Assembly (NCBI RefSeq): GCF_045348435.1
Contig: NZ_CP157484.1
Coordinates: forward strand, 372,001-436,000
Direction of reading: 5' to 3'
From: Alsobacter sp045348435
GTDB lineage: Bacteria > Pseudomonadota > Alphaproteobacteria > Rhizobiales > Beijerinckiaceae
Length of the DNA stretch: 64,000 nt
The notes under the pieces are model-generated. The model did not search any database, had not been told where the DNA came from, and was given only the letters and a program-made list of their open reading frames with translations. Position 1 is the first letter of the stretch. Each line of letters starts with the position of its first letter. This document shows, piece after piece, positions 24,858-33,027 of this stretch. A program made the position numbers and the translations under genes.

Positions 24858-25121
24858 ATGGCGAACACGGATCTCTCCCGCATCCTGGGCGGCTCCCCCG
24901 GATCCGTGCTGCTCAAGCTGATCTTCATGTCGATCGTGGTCGGCGCCTTCCTGTCGCTGTTCGGGCTCACCCCGCCCGATCTGCTCCGGGGCGCCAAGGA
25001 GCTGCTCGACCGCATCATGGATCTCGGCTTCGGGGCCGTCCGCCAGGTCCTGCGCTACTTCGTCTATGGGGCGATGATCGTCGTCCCGGTCTGGCTCCTG
25101 ATGCGGCTCTTCGGCCGCTGA
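24858..25121 (+). CDS. DUF6460 small membrane protein
   Basis: An 87-residue protein with two hydrophobic helices: VLLKLIFMSIVVGAFLSLFG and a C-terminal segment ending VVPVWLLMRLFGR. LTPPDLLRGAKELLDRIMD lies between them, the pattern of DUF6460, a small family of Hyphomicrobiales inner-membrane proteins of unknown role. The ATG at 24858 has a GGAGGA ribosome binding site five bases upstream and is preferred over the ATG at 24822. It is followed within nine bases by the MATE transporter gene in the same direction. Confidence 0.8.
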   Translation: MANTDLSRILGGSPGSVLLKLIFMSIVVGAFLSLFGLTPPDLLRGAKELLDRIMDLGFGAVRQVLRYFVYGAMIVVPVWLLMRLFGR

Positions 25122-25129
25122 GCCTCGCC

Positions 25130-26473
25130 GTGAACGCGCCTGCCCCGCGCCGGCCCGTCGACGCGTCGGCCGCCCGCATCGTCGCGCTCGCCGCGCCGAT
25201 GATGCTGGCCCATCTCACCGAGCCGCTGATCGGCCTCGTCGACACGGCGGTGATCGGCCGCCTGGGCGAGGTCCATCTGCTCGGGGCGGTGGCCATCGGG
25301 GCCGTGCTGTTCGACATGCTGTTCTGGGGGCTCGGCTCGCTGCGCATGAGCACGGCTGGGCTCACCGCGCAGGCCTTCGGCGCGGGCGAAGACCGCGAGG
25401 TCGCCCGCGCGCTGGCCCGGGCCCTGGCGGTGGCGGCGGGCCTCGGCCTCCTGCTCATCCTGCTCCAGGCGCCCATCATGGCGGCGACGTTCCGGCTGAT
25501 GGACGCCAGCCCGGCCGTCACCGAGGCGGCGCGCGACTATATTCGCATCCGCATCTGGTCCGGGCCCTTCGCCATGGCCAACTACGCCATCCTGGGCTCC
25601 CTGATCGGGCGTGGCCGGACGGATCTCGGCCTCCTCCTGCAGGTCGGCCTGAACCTCGCCAAGATCGGCGGCACGGTGCTGTTCGTTCCCGTGCTGCAGG
25701 GCGGCGTCCAGGGCGCCGCCTGGGCGACGCTCCTGGCCGAGGCGGCCGGCCTCCTCGGCGGGCTCTGGGCGCTGCGGCGCATCGGCGCTTTCCCGAAGGG
25801 GCTCACCTGGGCCGAGACGCTCGACGGCGCGGCGCTGCGCCGGATGGTGGCCGTCAACCGCGACGTCGCCATCCGGACGGTCGCGCTGCTGGCCGCCTTC
25901 GCGTTCTTCACCGCGCAGGGCGCGCGGGCCGGCGACGTGACGCTCGCCGCCAACGCCGTGCTGTACAACCTCTTCCTGTTCGGCAGCTATTTCCTGGACG
26001 GGTTCGCCACTGCGGCCGAGCAGCTCTGCGGCCAGGCCCTCGGCGCCCGCGACGAGCGCGGCTTCCGCAAGGCCGTTCGCACGGCCGTGGGGCTCAGCGT
26101 CGGCGTCGGGGCGCTGGTCCTCGCCGGAGGCTGGATCGGCGGAGGCGCCTTCATCGACCTGATCTCGACGAGCCCGGCCGTGCGCGAGGCCGCCAAGGCC
26201 TATCTGCCCTATGCGGCCCTGGCGCCCGCGCTCGGGGCCGCCGCCTTCGCGTTCGACGGCGTCTATGTGGGGGCGACCTGGACGGTCCCGATGCGCAATC
26301 TCATGTTCGCTGCGCTGGCGCTGTATCTCGGCTCGTTCTACGCGGCTGAGGCGCTCTCGGCGGGGTGGAGCAATACGGGCCTCTGGATCGCCTTCCTGAT
26401 GTTCCTGGCGATCCGGGGACTGGGGCAGGCGGCCCTCTATCCCCGGCTCGCCCGGCGATCCTTCGCGGCCTGA
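25130..26473 (+). CDS. MATE family efflux transporter
   Basis: A 447-residue multidrug and toxin extrusion transporter with about 12 transmembrane helices. The N-terminal half opens with ALAAPMMLAHLTEPLIGLVDTAVIGRLGEVHLLGAVAIG (about 16-55), the conserved MATE signature, and the second half begins near 240. LSTAGLTAQAFGAGE-like residues and the LCGQALGARDERGFRKA loop (about 305) are typical of the DinF subgroup. It exports cationic drugs or metabolites using a sodium or proton gradient; the substrate is unknown. The GTG start at 25130 is directly followed by conserved sequence and sits nine bases after DUF6460. Confidence 0.92.
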   Translation: MNAPAPRRPVDASAARIVALAAPMMLAHLTEPLIGLVDTAVIGRLGEVHLLGAVAIGAVLFDMLFWGLGSLRMSTAGLTAQAFGAGEDREVARALARALAVAAGLGLLLILLQAPIMAATFRLMDASPAVTEAARDYIRIRIWSGPFAMANYAILGSLIGRGRTDLGLLLQVGLNLAKIGGTVLFVPVLQGGVQGAAWATLLAEAAGLLGGLWALRRIGAFPKGLTWAETLDGAALRRMVAVNRDVAIRTVALLAAFAFFTAQGARAGDVTLAANAVLYNLFLFGSYFLDGFATAAEQLCGQALGARDERGFRKAVRTAVGLSVGVGALVLAGGWIGGGAFIDLISTSPAVREAAKAYLPYAALAPALGAAAFAFDGVYVGATWTVPMRNLMFAALALYLGSFYAAEALSAGWSNTGLWIAFLMFLAIRGLGQAALYPRLARRSFAA

Positions 26474-26492
26474 CGTCCGCTCGGCCGGTCAA

Positions 26493-26840
26493 TCAATCGC
26501 AGACAGTGCGGCGGACCACGCGCCAGCCATAGTCGGTCATCACGCGCCGGCGGACCACGTAGCAGTCGCCCGCATAGACCGGGGCCGCATAGGCCGGCTG
26601 GGCCGCGGCCGCCGCCAGGGCGCCGAGCGCCAGGCCGCCCACGATGCCGGCCGCGGCGGCGCCGCCGCCATAGCCCCAGCCGCCACGATGATAGTAGCCC
26701 CATCCGCCGGCCGCCGCGGGCGTCGACGTGGCGATGGCGGCGCCGCCGACCGTGAGGGCGACGAGGGCCGCCGCGATGGAGGTGCGGAGCCGGGCGCTGC
26801 GGTTGCGGACAGGCGTCGAGAGAAGGGCGGCGTCGGACAT
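26493..26840 (-). CDS. Glycine-rich exported protein
   Basis: A 115-residue exported protein. A signal peptide (SIAAALVALTVGGAAIATSTPAAA) is followed by a Gly/Tyr-rich segment (GGWGYYHRGGWGYGGG), a hydrophobic Gly/Ala stretch and a conserved tail, CYVVRRRVMTDYGWRVVRRTVCD, with two Cys that could form a disulfide. Proteins with this tail are frequent in Hyphomicrobiales and have no known function. The ATG at 26840 has AGGAGA seven bases upstream. It is divergent from the helicase gene, with about 240 bases between them. Confidence 0.75.
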   Translation of the reverse strand: MSDAALLSTPVRNRSARLRTSIAAALVALTVGGAAIATSTPAAAGGWGYYHRGGWGYGGGAAAAGIVGGLALGALAAAAAQPAYAAPVYAGDCYVVRRRVMTDYGWRVVRRTVCD

Positions 26841-27082
26841 GGTGGAGTCTCCTGGGACGATGAAGGCGGCTTCTGCGAAACCGCTTGGAAGAACTGGGAG
26901 CCTGCGAGGAAGATCTCTGGAACTCTTGGGCCGTTGCTCATCGGCCACGCAGGAACATTGCCCTGATCAAGCCAAGCCTGATGTGTGGCTGCGCACACGC
27001 GTCCGGGCCGCAACGGCGAGGCGCGGGCCTCTTTCGCGATCCCGGAATCCCAATCGGGCCCGGATGCGCTAGTTTCAGGCGG

Positions 27083-29854
27083 GTGAGCGCTCCCCCACCC
27101 GACCATGCCGCCCTGCCGCCCCGTTTCGCATCGTGGTTTGAGTCGCGCGGCTGGGCTGCGAGACCCCATCAGCTCGAACTCCTGGCGCTGGCGCAGGCCG
27201 GCCGCTCCGCGCTGCTGGTCGCCCCCACGGGCGCCGGCAAGACGCTGGCGGGCTTCCTGCCGAGCCTGGTCGAGCTCGCCGACGCGCCGCCCGGCGGCCT
27301 GGAGGGGCGCGGTCTTCACACGCTCTATGTGTCGCCCCTGAAGGCGCTCGCGACCGACATCGCCCGCAACCTGGAGGCGCCCATCGCCGAGATGGGGCTG
27401 GGCGTGCGCGTGGAGACCCGCACCGGCGACACGCCCGCCCACAAGCGGACCCGCCAGATGCAGCGGCCGCCCGACATCCTGATGACGACGCCCGAGCAGC
27501 TCGCCCTGATGCTGGCCCACCGCGACGCCCGCACCCTGTTCGCCGGCCTGCGCCGCGTCGTGCTCGACGAGCTGCACGCGCTGGTGACGTCCAAGCGCGG
27601 CGACCTGCTGTCGCTCGGCCTCGCCCGGCTCCGCCGCCTTGCGCCCGGCCTCGCCGCGGTGGGGCTGTCGGCCACGGTCCGCGAGCCCGACGAGCTGCGC
27701 CGCTACCTGGGCGCGACCGGCTCCGCGCCGCCCGATGGATCGCGTGGCGCCGTGGCGCCGAAGAGTCGTGGCGCCGCAACGCCGGAGAGTCACGGCGCCG
27801 GAGCGTCGCAGAGTCGCGGCGCCTTGGCGCCGGAGATGGCTGATCTCGTGGCCGTCGCCGGCGGCGCAGCGCCCGACATCCGCATCCTGGAGGGCTCGCG
27901 CACGCTGCCGCTGGCCGGGCACAACGCCGTCCACGCCATGGGGGCGATCTACGAGGCCATCCAGGCGCACCGCACCACGCTGGTCTTCGTCAACACCCGC
28001 ATGCAGGCGGAATTCATCTTCCAGGAGCTCTGGCGCATCAACGAGGACGGCCTGTCGATCGCCCTGCATCACGGCTCGCTGGACGTGGCCCAGCGCCGCA
28101 AGGTGGAGGCGGCCATGATCGCAGGCCAGCTCCGCGCCGTGGTCTGCACCTCCACGCTCGACCTCGGCATCGACTGGGGCGACGTCGACCTCGTCGTCAA
28201 TGTCGGCGCGCCCAAGGGCGCGAGCCGCCTGATGCAGCGCATCGGCCGGTCCAACCACCGGCTCGACGAGGCCTCTCAGGCGCTGCTGGTGCCGGCCAAC
28301 CGCTTCGAGATCATGGAGTGCAGGGCGGCGCTGGACGCGGTCGCGGAGGCCGCGCAGGACACGCCCGACGCCCGGGTCGGAGCGCTCGACGTGCTCGCGC
28401 AGCACGTCCTCGGCATGGCCTGCGCCGAGCCCTTCGACGCCGACGATCTTTACGCGGAGGTGTCGTCCGCGAGCCCCTATGCGGGCCTCGGCCGCGACGA
28501 TTTCGACCGCGTGGTCGCCTTCGTGGCGACCGGCGGCTACGCGCTCGCCACCTATGACCGCTTCGCCAAGATCCGGCGCGGGACGGACGGGCTCTGGCGC
28601 GCCGCCAACCCCCGCGTGGCCCAGCAATACCGCATGAATATTGGCACCATCGTGGAAGCCGCCATGCTCAAGGTGCGGCTCGGCCGGGTCAAGCACGCCC
28701 GGCCCGGCTCGCCCGGCGTGGTGGCGCGCGGCGGCCGGACCCTGGGCGAGGTGGAGGAGTATTTCGCCGAGGGGCTGCTGCCGGGCGACACCTTCGTGTT
28801 CGCCGGCGAGATCCTGCGTTTCGAGGCGCTGGCCGAGAACGAGGTGGTGGTGTCGCGCGCCCCGGCGGGCACGGACCCGAAGGTGCCCTCCTATGCGGGA
28901 GGCAAGTTCCCGCTCTCCACCTTCCTGGCGGCCCGGGTCCGCGCCATGCTGGCCGATCCGGCCGAGTGGAGCCGGCTCCCGGGCGGTGTCGCCGACTGGC
29001 TGGAGAACCAGACCCGCAGGTCGGCGCTGCCCCGGCGCGACGACCTGCTGGTCGAGACCTTCCCGCGAGCCGGCCGGCACTATCTGGTCGCCTATCCGTT
29101 CGAGGGGCGGCTCGCCCACCAGACGCTCGGCATGCTGCTCACCCGCCGGCTGGAGCGCGCCCGCCTCAGGCCGCTCGGCTTCGTGGCGACCGATTACGGC
29201 CTCGCCGTCTGGGGCCTCGCCGACCTCAGCGCCGCGATCGCGCAGGGTCGGCTGAGCCTCGACGAGCTCTTCGCCCAGGACATGCTGGGCGACGACCTGG
29301 AGGAGTGGCTGGACGAGTCCGCGCTGATGAAGCGGACCTTCCGCCAATGCGCCATCATCGCCGGCCTCATCGAGCGCCGGCATCCCGGCATGGAGAAGAG
29401 CGGCCGCCAGGTCACCATGTCGACCGACCTCGTCTATGACGTGCTGCGCCGGCACGAGCCGGACCATATCCTGCTCAAGGCCACCCGGGCGGATGCGGCG
29501 ACGGGTCTCCTCGACTTGCAGCGCCTGGCCGGCATGTTGTCGCGCATCCAGGGGCGAATCATGCACAAGTCGCTGGAGCGGGTCTCTCCGCTGGCCATCT
29601 CGGTGATGCTGGAGATCGGCCGCGAGGCGGTCTATGGCGAGGCGGCGGAGGACATCTTGGCCGAGGCGGAAGCGCAGATGATGGACGAGGCGATGGAGAC
29701 GGGGACGCCCGCGGCGGCCGTCGGCCCGGCGGACGCGCAGCCGCGTCCCGCCCCGGCGGCCGCGTCGCTGTCGAACCGGGCCCGCGCGTCGTCCCGCTCC
29801 AGGGGACTTCGGGCTTTCGCGCGGATCAAGCTGTCGCGGAGCGAGACCCCGTGA
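27083..29854 (+). CDS. Ligase-associated DEXH-box DNA helicase (Lhr-core type)
   Basis: A 923-residue superfamily 2 helicase of the Lhr-core type. The Q-motif-like region is RPHQLELLALA and Walker A is VAPTGAGKTLAG (about 50-61). The DEXH box reads VVLDELHALV, motif III is LSATV, and motif VI is QRIGRSNHRLDEA. The winged-helix and Lhr-specific C-terminal domains follow. It should translocate 3'-5' on single-stranded DNA during repair with the ligase, exonuclease and phosphoesterase. The GTG at 27083 was chosen from the start of homology. An unusual insert of four eight-residue repeats sits at residues 220-251, between motif III and the second RecA-like domain. The stop overlaps the following phosphoesterase GTG. 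Confidence 0.94.
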   Translation: MSAPPPDHAALPPRFASWFESRGWAARPHQLELLALAQAGRSALLVAPTGAGKTLAGFLPSLVELADAPPGGLEGRGLHTLYVSPLKALATDIARNLEAPIAEMGLGVRVETRTGDTPAHKRTRQMQRPPDILMTTPEQLALMLAHRDARTLFAGLRRVVLDELHALVTSKRGDLLSLGLARLRRLAPGLAAVGLSATVREPDELRRYLGATGSAPPDGSRGAVAPKSRGAATPESHGAGASQSRGALAPEMADLVAVAGGAAPDIRILEGSRTLPLAGHNAVHAMGAIYEAIQAHRTTLVFVNTRMQAEFIFQELWRINEDGLSIALHHGSLDVAQRRKVEAAMIAGQLRAVVCTSTLDLGIDWGDVDLVVNVGAPKGASRLMQRIGRSNHRLDEASQALLVPANRFEIMECRAALDAVAEAAQDTPDARVGALDVLAQHVLGMACAEPFDADDLYAEVSSASPYAGLGRDDFDRVVAFVATGGYALATYDRFAKIRRGTDGLWRAANPRVAQQYRMNIGTIVEAAMLKVRLGRVKHARPGSPGVVARGGRTLGEVEEYFAEGLLPGDTFVFAGEILRFEALAENEVVVSRAPAGTDPKVPSYAGGKFPLSTFLAARVRAMLADPAEWSRLPGGVADWLENQTRRSALPRRDDLLVETFPRAGRHYLVAYPFEGRLAHQTLGMLLTRRLERARLRPLGFVATDYGLAVWGLADLSAAIAQGRLSLDELFAQDMLGDDLEEWLDESALMKRTFRQCAIIAGLIERRHPGMEKSGRQVTMSTDLVYDVLRRHEPDHILLKATRADAATGLLDLQRLAGMLSRIQGRIMHKSLERVSPLAISVMLEIGREAVYGEAAEDILAEAEAQMMDEAMETGTPAAAVGPADAQPRPAPAAASLSNRARASSRSRGLRAFARIKLSRSETP
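27738..27833 (+). repeat. Four tandem 24-bp repeats inside the helicase gene
   Basis: Four imperfect 24-base units follow each other without gaps: 27738-27761, 27762-27785, 27786-27809 and 27810-27833. They encode SRGAVAPK, SRGAATPE, SHGAGASQ and SRGALAPE. Because the unit length is a multiple of three, copy-number change would keep the reading frame. Each unit has a GGCGCC core. Confidence 0.9.
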
Positions 29855-30573
29855 ACGCGCGCCCATCGGCCCTGTCCGCCCGCGACGCCGCCGCAGTCGC
29901 GACGGAGCTGCGCATCGGCGACGCCGTCTTCGCGGCCTGCCGCTCCGGCGCGCTGTTCCTGGAGGCCGAGCGGCTGCTGGTCGTGGCGGACCTCCATCTG
30001 GAGAAGGGCTCCGCCTACGCGGCCCGGGGCCAGATGCTGCCGCCCTATGACAGCCGCGCCACGCTGGCGGCCATGACGGCCGTGGTGGCCCGCTACCGGC
30101 CCGCCACCGTCGTGGTGCTGGGCGACGGCTTCCATGACGTGCGGGCGCTGGAGCGCATCCCGGCCGAGGACATGGCGGCCCTGCGCATCCTCCAGACCGG
30201 GGCGGACTGGATCTGGATCGCCGGCAACCACGATCCGGAGCCCCCGGCCGGCCTCGGCGGCCAGGCCTGCGACAGCGTCGTGCTGCGCGGCGTGACGCTG
30301 CGCCACGAGCCGGCGCCCGGCGAGGCCGGGCCGGAGCTGGCGGGCCATCTCCATCCGGCCGCGAAGGTGGCGGGGCGCGGCCGCGCCATCCGCCGCCGCT
30401 GCTTCGTGTCGGACGGGCGGCGCTGCGTGATGCCGGCCTTCGGCGCCTATGCGGGCGGGCTCAACGTGCTCGACCGCGCCTTCGCGCCGCTCTTCGCGCG
30501 CCGCTTCACCGCCCATGTGATGGGCTCGGACCGGGTCTACGCGGTCTCCGCCGCGCAGCTGTCTCCGGACTAG
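29851..30573 (+). CDS. pdeM: Ligase-associated DNA damage response endonuclease/phosphoesterase PdeM
   Basis: A 240-residue calcineurin-like metallophosphoesterase. Metal motifs are in order: VVADLHLEKG (D-x-H), VVLGDGFHD, IAGNHDPEP and LAGHLHPAA (GH-x-H). In Pseudomonas putida the corresponding protein is a manganese-dependent DNA endonuclease encoded with Lhr-core helicase, ligase and exonuclease. The GTG start overlaps the helicase stop (GTGA), showing coupling. The N-terminal 15 residues are weakly conserved. Confidence 0.92.
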   Translation: MNARPSALSARDAAAVATELRIGDAVFAACRSGALFLEAERLLVVADLHLEKGSAYAARGQMLPPYDSRATLAAMTAVVARYRPATVVVLGDGFHDVRALERIPAEDMAALRILQTGADWIWIAGNHDPEPPAGLGGQACDSVVLRGVTLRHEPAPGEAGPELAGHLHPAAKVAGRGRAIRRRCFVSDGRRCVMPAFGAYAGGLNVLDRAFAPLFARRFTAHVMGSDRVYAVSAAQLSPD

Positions 30574-30578
30574 CGGCG

Positions 30579-31094
30579 TTAGCCTTCCGCGCCGGGCAGC
30601 ATCGCGAGCGCGACCAGGAGCGTGCAGACCACGGCGGCGGTGAGCGCCAGGCGCAGCGTGCCGTACCAGCGCGGAGCCGCGCCTCGCCAGGCGAGCGCCA
30701 CGTCCGACACCCCGAGCACCAGGAAGCAGCCGATCACCACGACGAGGTCGTGCGGCCGCGACATGAACAGCGCGCCCCAGGCGACCAGGGGCGGCAGCAC
30801 CGACATGACGAACAGGCTGGGCGCATGCTCGCGGTTGGGGATCAGCAGCCCCACGCCCCAGCGCACGCCGCCCAGGAAGGACGCGATCACCACCCCGTAG
30901 GCGACGAGGCCCGCCCGCGCGAAGCCCGACGGCAGCCCGAGCCGCGCATCGGCCTGCACCAGGGCCGCCACCGTGAGCGCCACGAAAGGGATGACCCCGG
31001 CCGCGCCGAGCGCCATCGCGGAGGTGGGCATGACCCGGTCGTCGCGGAGGGCGGCGGGCGCCGGGTCGGGGGTGTCGAGGGTCGGCGCGGTCAT
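30579..31094 (-). CDS. DUF3429 domain-containing membrane protein
   Basis: A 171-residue membrane protein with about five helices matching DUF3429: LGAAGVIPFVALTVAALV, GLVAYGVVIASFLGGVRWG, SLFVMSVLPPLVAWGALF and a C-terminal AALTAAVVCTLLVALAML. The FLGGVRWG segment is the family hallmark. Its function is unknown. The ATG has GGAG six bases upstream. It converges with the phosphoesterase gene, five bases apart. Confidence 0.85.
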   Translation of the reverse strand: MTAPTLDTPDPAPAALRDDRVMPTSAMALGAAGVIPFVALTVAALVQADARLGLPSGFARAGLVAYGVVIASFLGGVRWGVGLLIPNREHAPSLFVMSVLPPLVAWGALFMSRPHDLVVVIGCFLVLGVSDVALAWRGAAPRWYGTLRLALTAAVVCTLLVALAMLPGAEG

Positions 31095-31166
31095 GCGGGC
31101 TCCGGCGGGCGAGGATCTGGCCGATCGTTACCCCGGCCCCGCCCGAAGGGCCAGCGCGACGCGCGC

Positions 31167-31946
31167 TCAGTCCCGCCGGAAAATCACCGTCGCGAGCCAG
31201 CCGAAGGCGAGCGAGAGCGCGGCGGTCAGCCCGCCATAGAGCACGGGGTGCTGGTGCGCGGCCTGGGCCACCGCCTGCTCGAAGCCCACCTTGGTGACTT
31301 CGAAATTGGTGCTCTCGCGGGCCAGCAGCACGCCGCCCGAAAACAGCGCCACCCCGACCTCGTAGCCGCCGAGCGGCGCCGTCGCCGGCACCGGCACCAC
31401 CGCCCGGAAGATCGAGGGCGTGATGAAGGTGACGCCGCGCTCGTTGACCTTGTAAAGCCCTGCGTCCTTCTGCAGCCGCACCAGCGCGGTCCTGAAGGTC
31501 GGGTCGTAGATGAGGTCGTAGCCGGCCGGGTCGAGCAGCGCCTCCAGCCCCAGGCCGAAGCGGCGGCGCAGGTCCGGCGACGAGATGAGCTCGATCGGGC
31601 GCGAGGAGATCTGCGCCAGCGTGGTCGGCACCTCGAAGAACTTGCGCTGGTTCAGGTTCATCCAGATCGGGCCGAGCTTCATCTTCTGGCGCACCACCGT
31701 GGAGGCGCGCGGCCCCGTGGCGGTCACCACCACGTCGTAGGGCTCCGCCCGCGTCACGCTGCGGCGCTCATTGTCGATGACGCCGAAGACGACCAGCTCC
31801 GATCCCGTATAGGTGGACGTGATCTGCACCCGGTGGCTGGAGAGCGACAGCACCAGGGTCTCGGCCCTGGCGGCCCCGCCGGCCCACAGCGACGCCATCG
31901 CGCCCACGGCGGCGAGGCGCAGCGCGCGGGCGAGGCCCGGCCTCAC
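31167..31946 (-). CDS. TIGR02186 family membrane-anchored protein
   Basis: A 259-residue protein of the TIGR02186 family, which repeatedly sits beside TauE/SafE permeases. A signal peptide or anchor (LAAVGAMASLWAGGAARA) precedes a beta-rich periplasmic region beginning ETLVLSLSSHRVQITSTYTGSELVVFG, and a C-terminal transmembrane helix (LYGGLTAALSLAFGWLATVIF) ends in RRD. The function is unknown, probably an accessory subunit for the permease. The GTG start overlaps the permease stop on this strand as GTGA, so translation is coupled. Confidence 0.88.
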   Translation of the reverse strand: MRPGLARALRLAAVGAMASLWAGGAARAETLVLSLSSHRVQITSTYTGSELVVFGVIDNERRSVTRAEPYDVVVTATGPRASTVVRQKMKLGPIWMNLNQRKFFEVPTTLAQISSRPIELISSPDLRRRFGLGLEALLDPAGYDLIYDPTFRTALVRLQKDAGLYKVNERGVTFITPSIFRAVVPVPATAPLGGYEVGVALFSGGVLLARESTNFEVTKVGFEQAVAQAAHQHPVLYGGLTAALSLAFGWLATVIFRRD

Positions 31947-32869
31947 CGGCGGATCTCCGTCACGCCGAGCGAGAACAGCTCGTCCGGCTTCAGCACGATC
32001 TCGGACGCGAAGCGCACCCCCACGGCGAGCACGATGAGGGCCAGCAGGAGCCGGAAGTGTTCGCCCCGGATGTTCTGCCCCGCCCGGGCCCCGAACTGGG
32101 CCCCGAAGACGCCGCCCACCACCAGCAGCATCGCCAGGATGATGTCGACCGACTGGTTGGTGGCCGAATGCAGCATCGTCGCCGCCACCATGGTGAACAG
32201 GATCTGGAACAGCGACGTCCCCACCACCACGGCGGTGGGCACCCGGAACATGTAGATCAGCGCCGGCACCATCAGGAAGCCGCCGCCGATGCCCAGCACC
32301 GCGCCGATGAAGCCGATCAGCGTCGACAGGGTCACCAGCGGAATGATGCTGACATAGAGCTTGGAGCGGTGGAACCGCATGCGCAGCGGCAGCCCGAAAT
32401 ACCAGGGATGCTGCCCGCCATGGCGCAGCTTCACGGGTCCGCCCCGCCGCGCCGACGCCATGGCGCGCAGGCTCTCGGTGAACATCAGCCCGCCGACCGA
32501 GCCCAGCAGCGTGATGTAGGAGAGGGTGATGACGAGATCGAGCTGGCCGAGGCGGCGCATGGCGTTGAAGAAGGCGACGCCCAGCACGGTGCCGAGCACG
32601 CCTCCGGCCAGCAGCACCGACCCGAGCTTGAAGTCCAGCGCCCGCCGGCGCCAGTAGGCGATCGCGCCCGTCATCGACGAGGCGGCGATCTGGGCCGACT
32701 CCGTCGCCACCGCCACCGCCGCCGGGATGCCGATGAAGATCAGCAGCGGCGTCATCAGGAAGCCGCCGCCCACCCCGAACATGCCCGAGATGAAGCCCAC
32801 GGCCGCGCCGAGGCCCAGCACGAGGAAGATGCTGACGGGAAGCTCCGCGATGGGCAGATAGATCTGCAC
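31943..32869 (-). CDS. Sulfite exporter TauE/SafE family permease (with TIGR02186 partner)
   Basis: A 308-residue permease with about eight helices. The duplicated TauE/SafE signature is visible as AAVGFISGMFGVGGGFLMTPLLIFIG near 20-50 and IGFIGAVLGIGGGFLMVPALIYMF near 185-210. Family members export sulfite, taurine-derived sulfonates or other small organic anions. It differs from the first TauE protein of the window (15618-16379) in its internal repeat pattern and in its coupling to TIGR02186, so the two are not recent duplicates. The N-terminus lacks a signal peptide. Confidence 0.9.
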   Translation of the reverse strand: MQIYLPIAELPVSIFLVLGLGAAVGFISGMFGVGGGFLMTPLLIFIGIPAAVAVATESAQIAASSMTGAIAYWRRRALDFKLGSVLLAGGVLGTVLGVAFFNAMRRLGQLDLVITLSYITLLGSVGGLMFTESLRAMASARRGGPVKLRHGGQHPWYFGLPLRMRFHRSKLYVSIIPLVTLSTLIGFIGAVLGIGGGFLMVPALIYMFRVPTAVVVGTSLFQILFTMVAATMLHSATNQSVDIILAMLLVVGGVFGAQFGARAGQNIRGEHFRLLLALIVLAVGVRFASEIVLKPDELFSLGVTEIRR

Positions 32870-33027
32870 GGGGTGTGGCCTCGCTGGGCGGCATGGGCTG
32901 CGGAGGCCTGGGCCGCCGCGGGCCGGGTCCGCCGCCCATCAAGCGGAGGCGTCGCCGGTCCGTCAACGGCGCAAGGCCGTCGCCGTCCTGATTTGGCCCG
33001 GGCGTGGCGCCGGCGCCGCGAGCCGCG

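Noticed and set aside
26954..26966. FNR/FixK-like TTG...ATCAA site before the helicase gene
   Set aside because: The spacing is one base short of the required 14-base box and the left half-site does not match.
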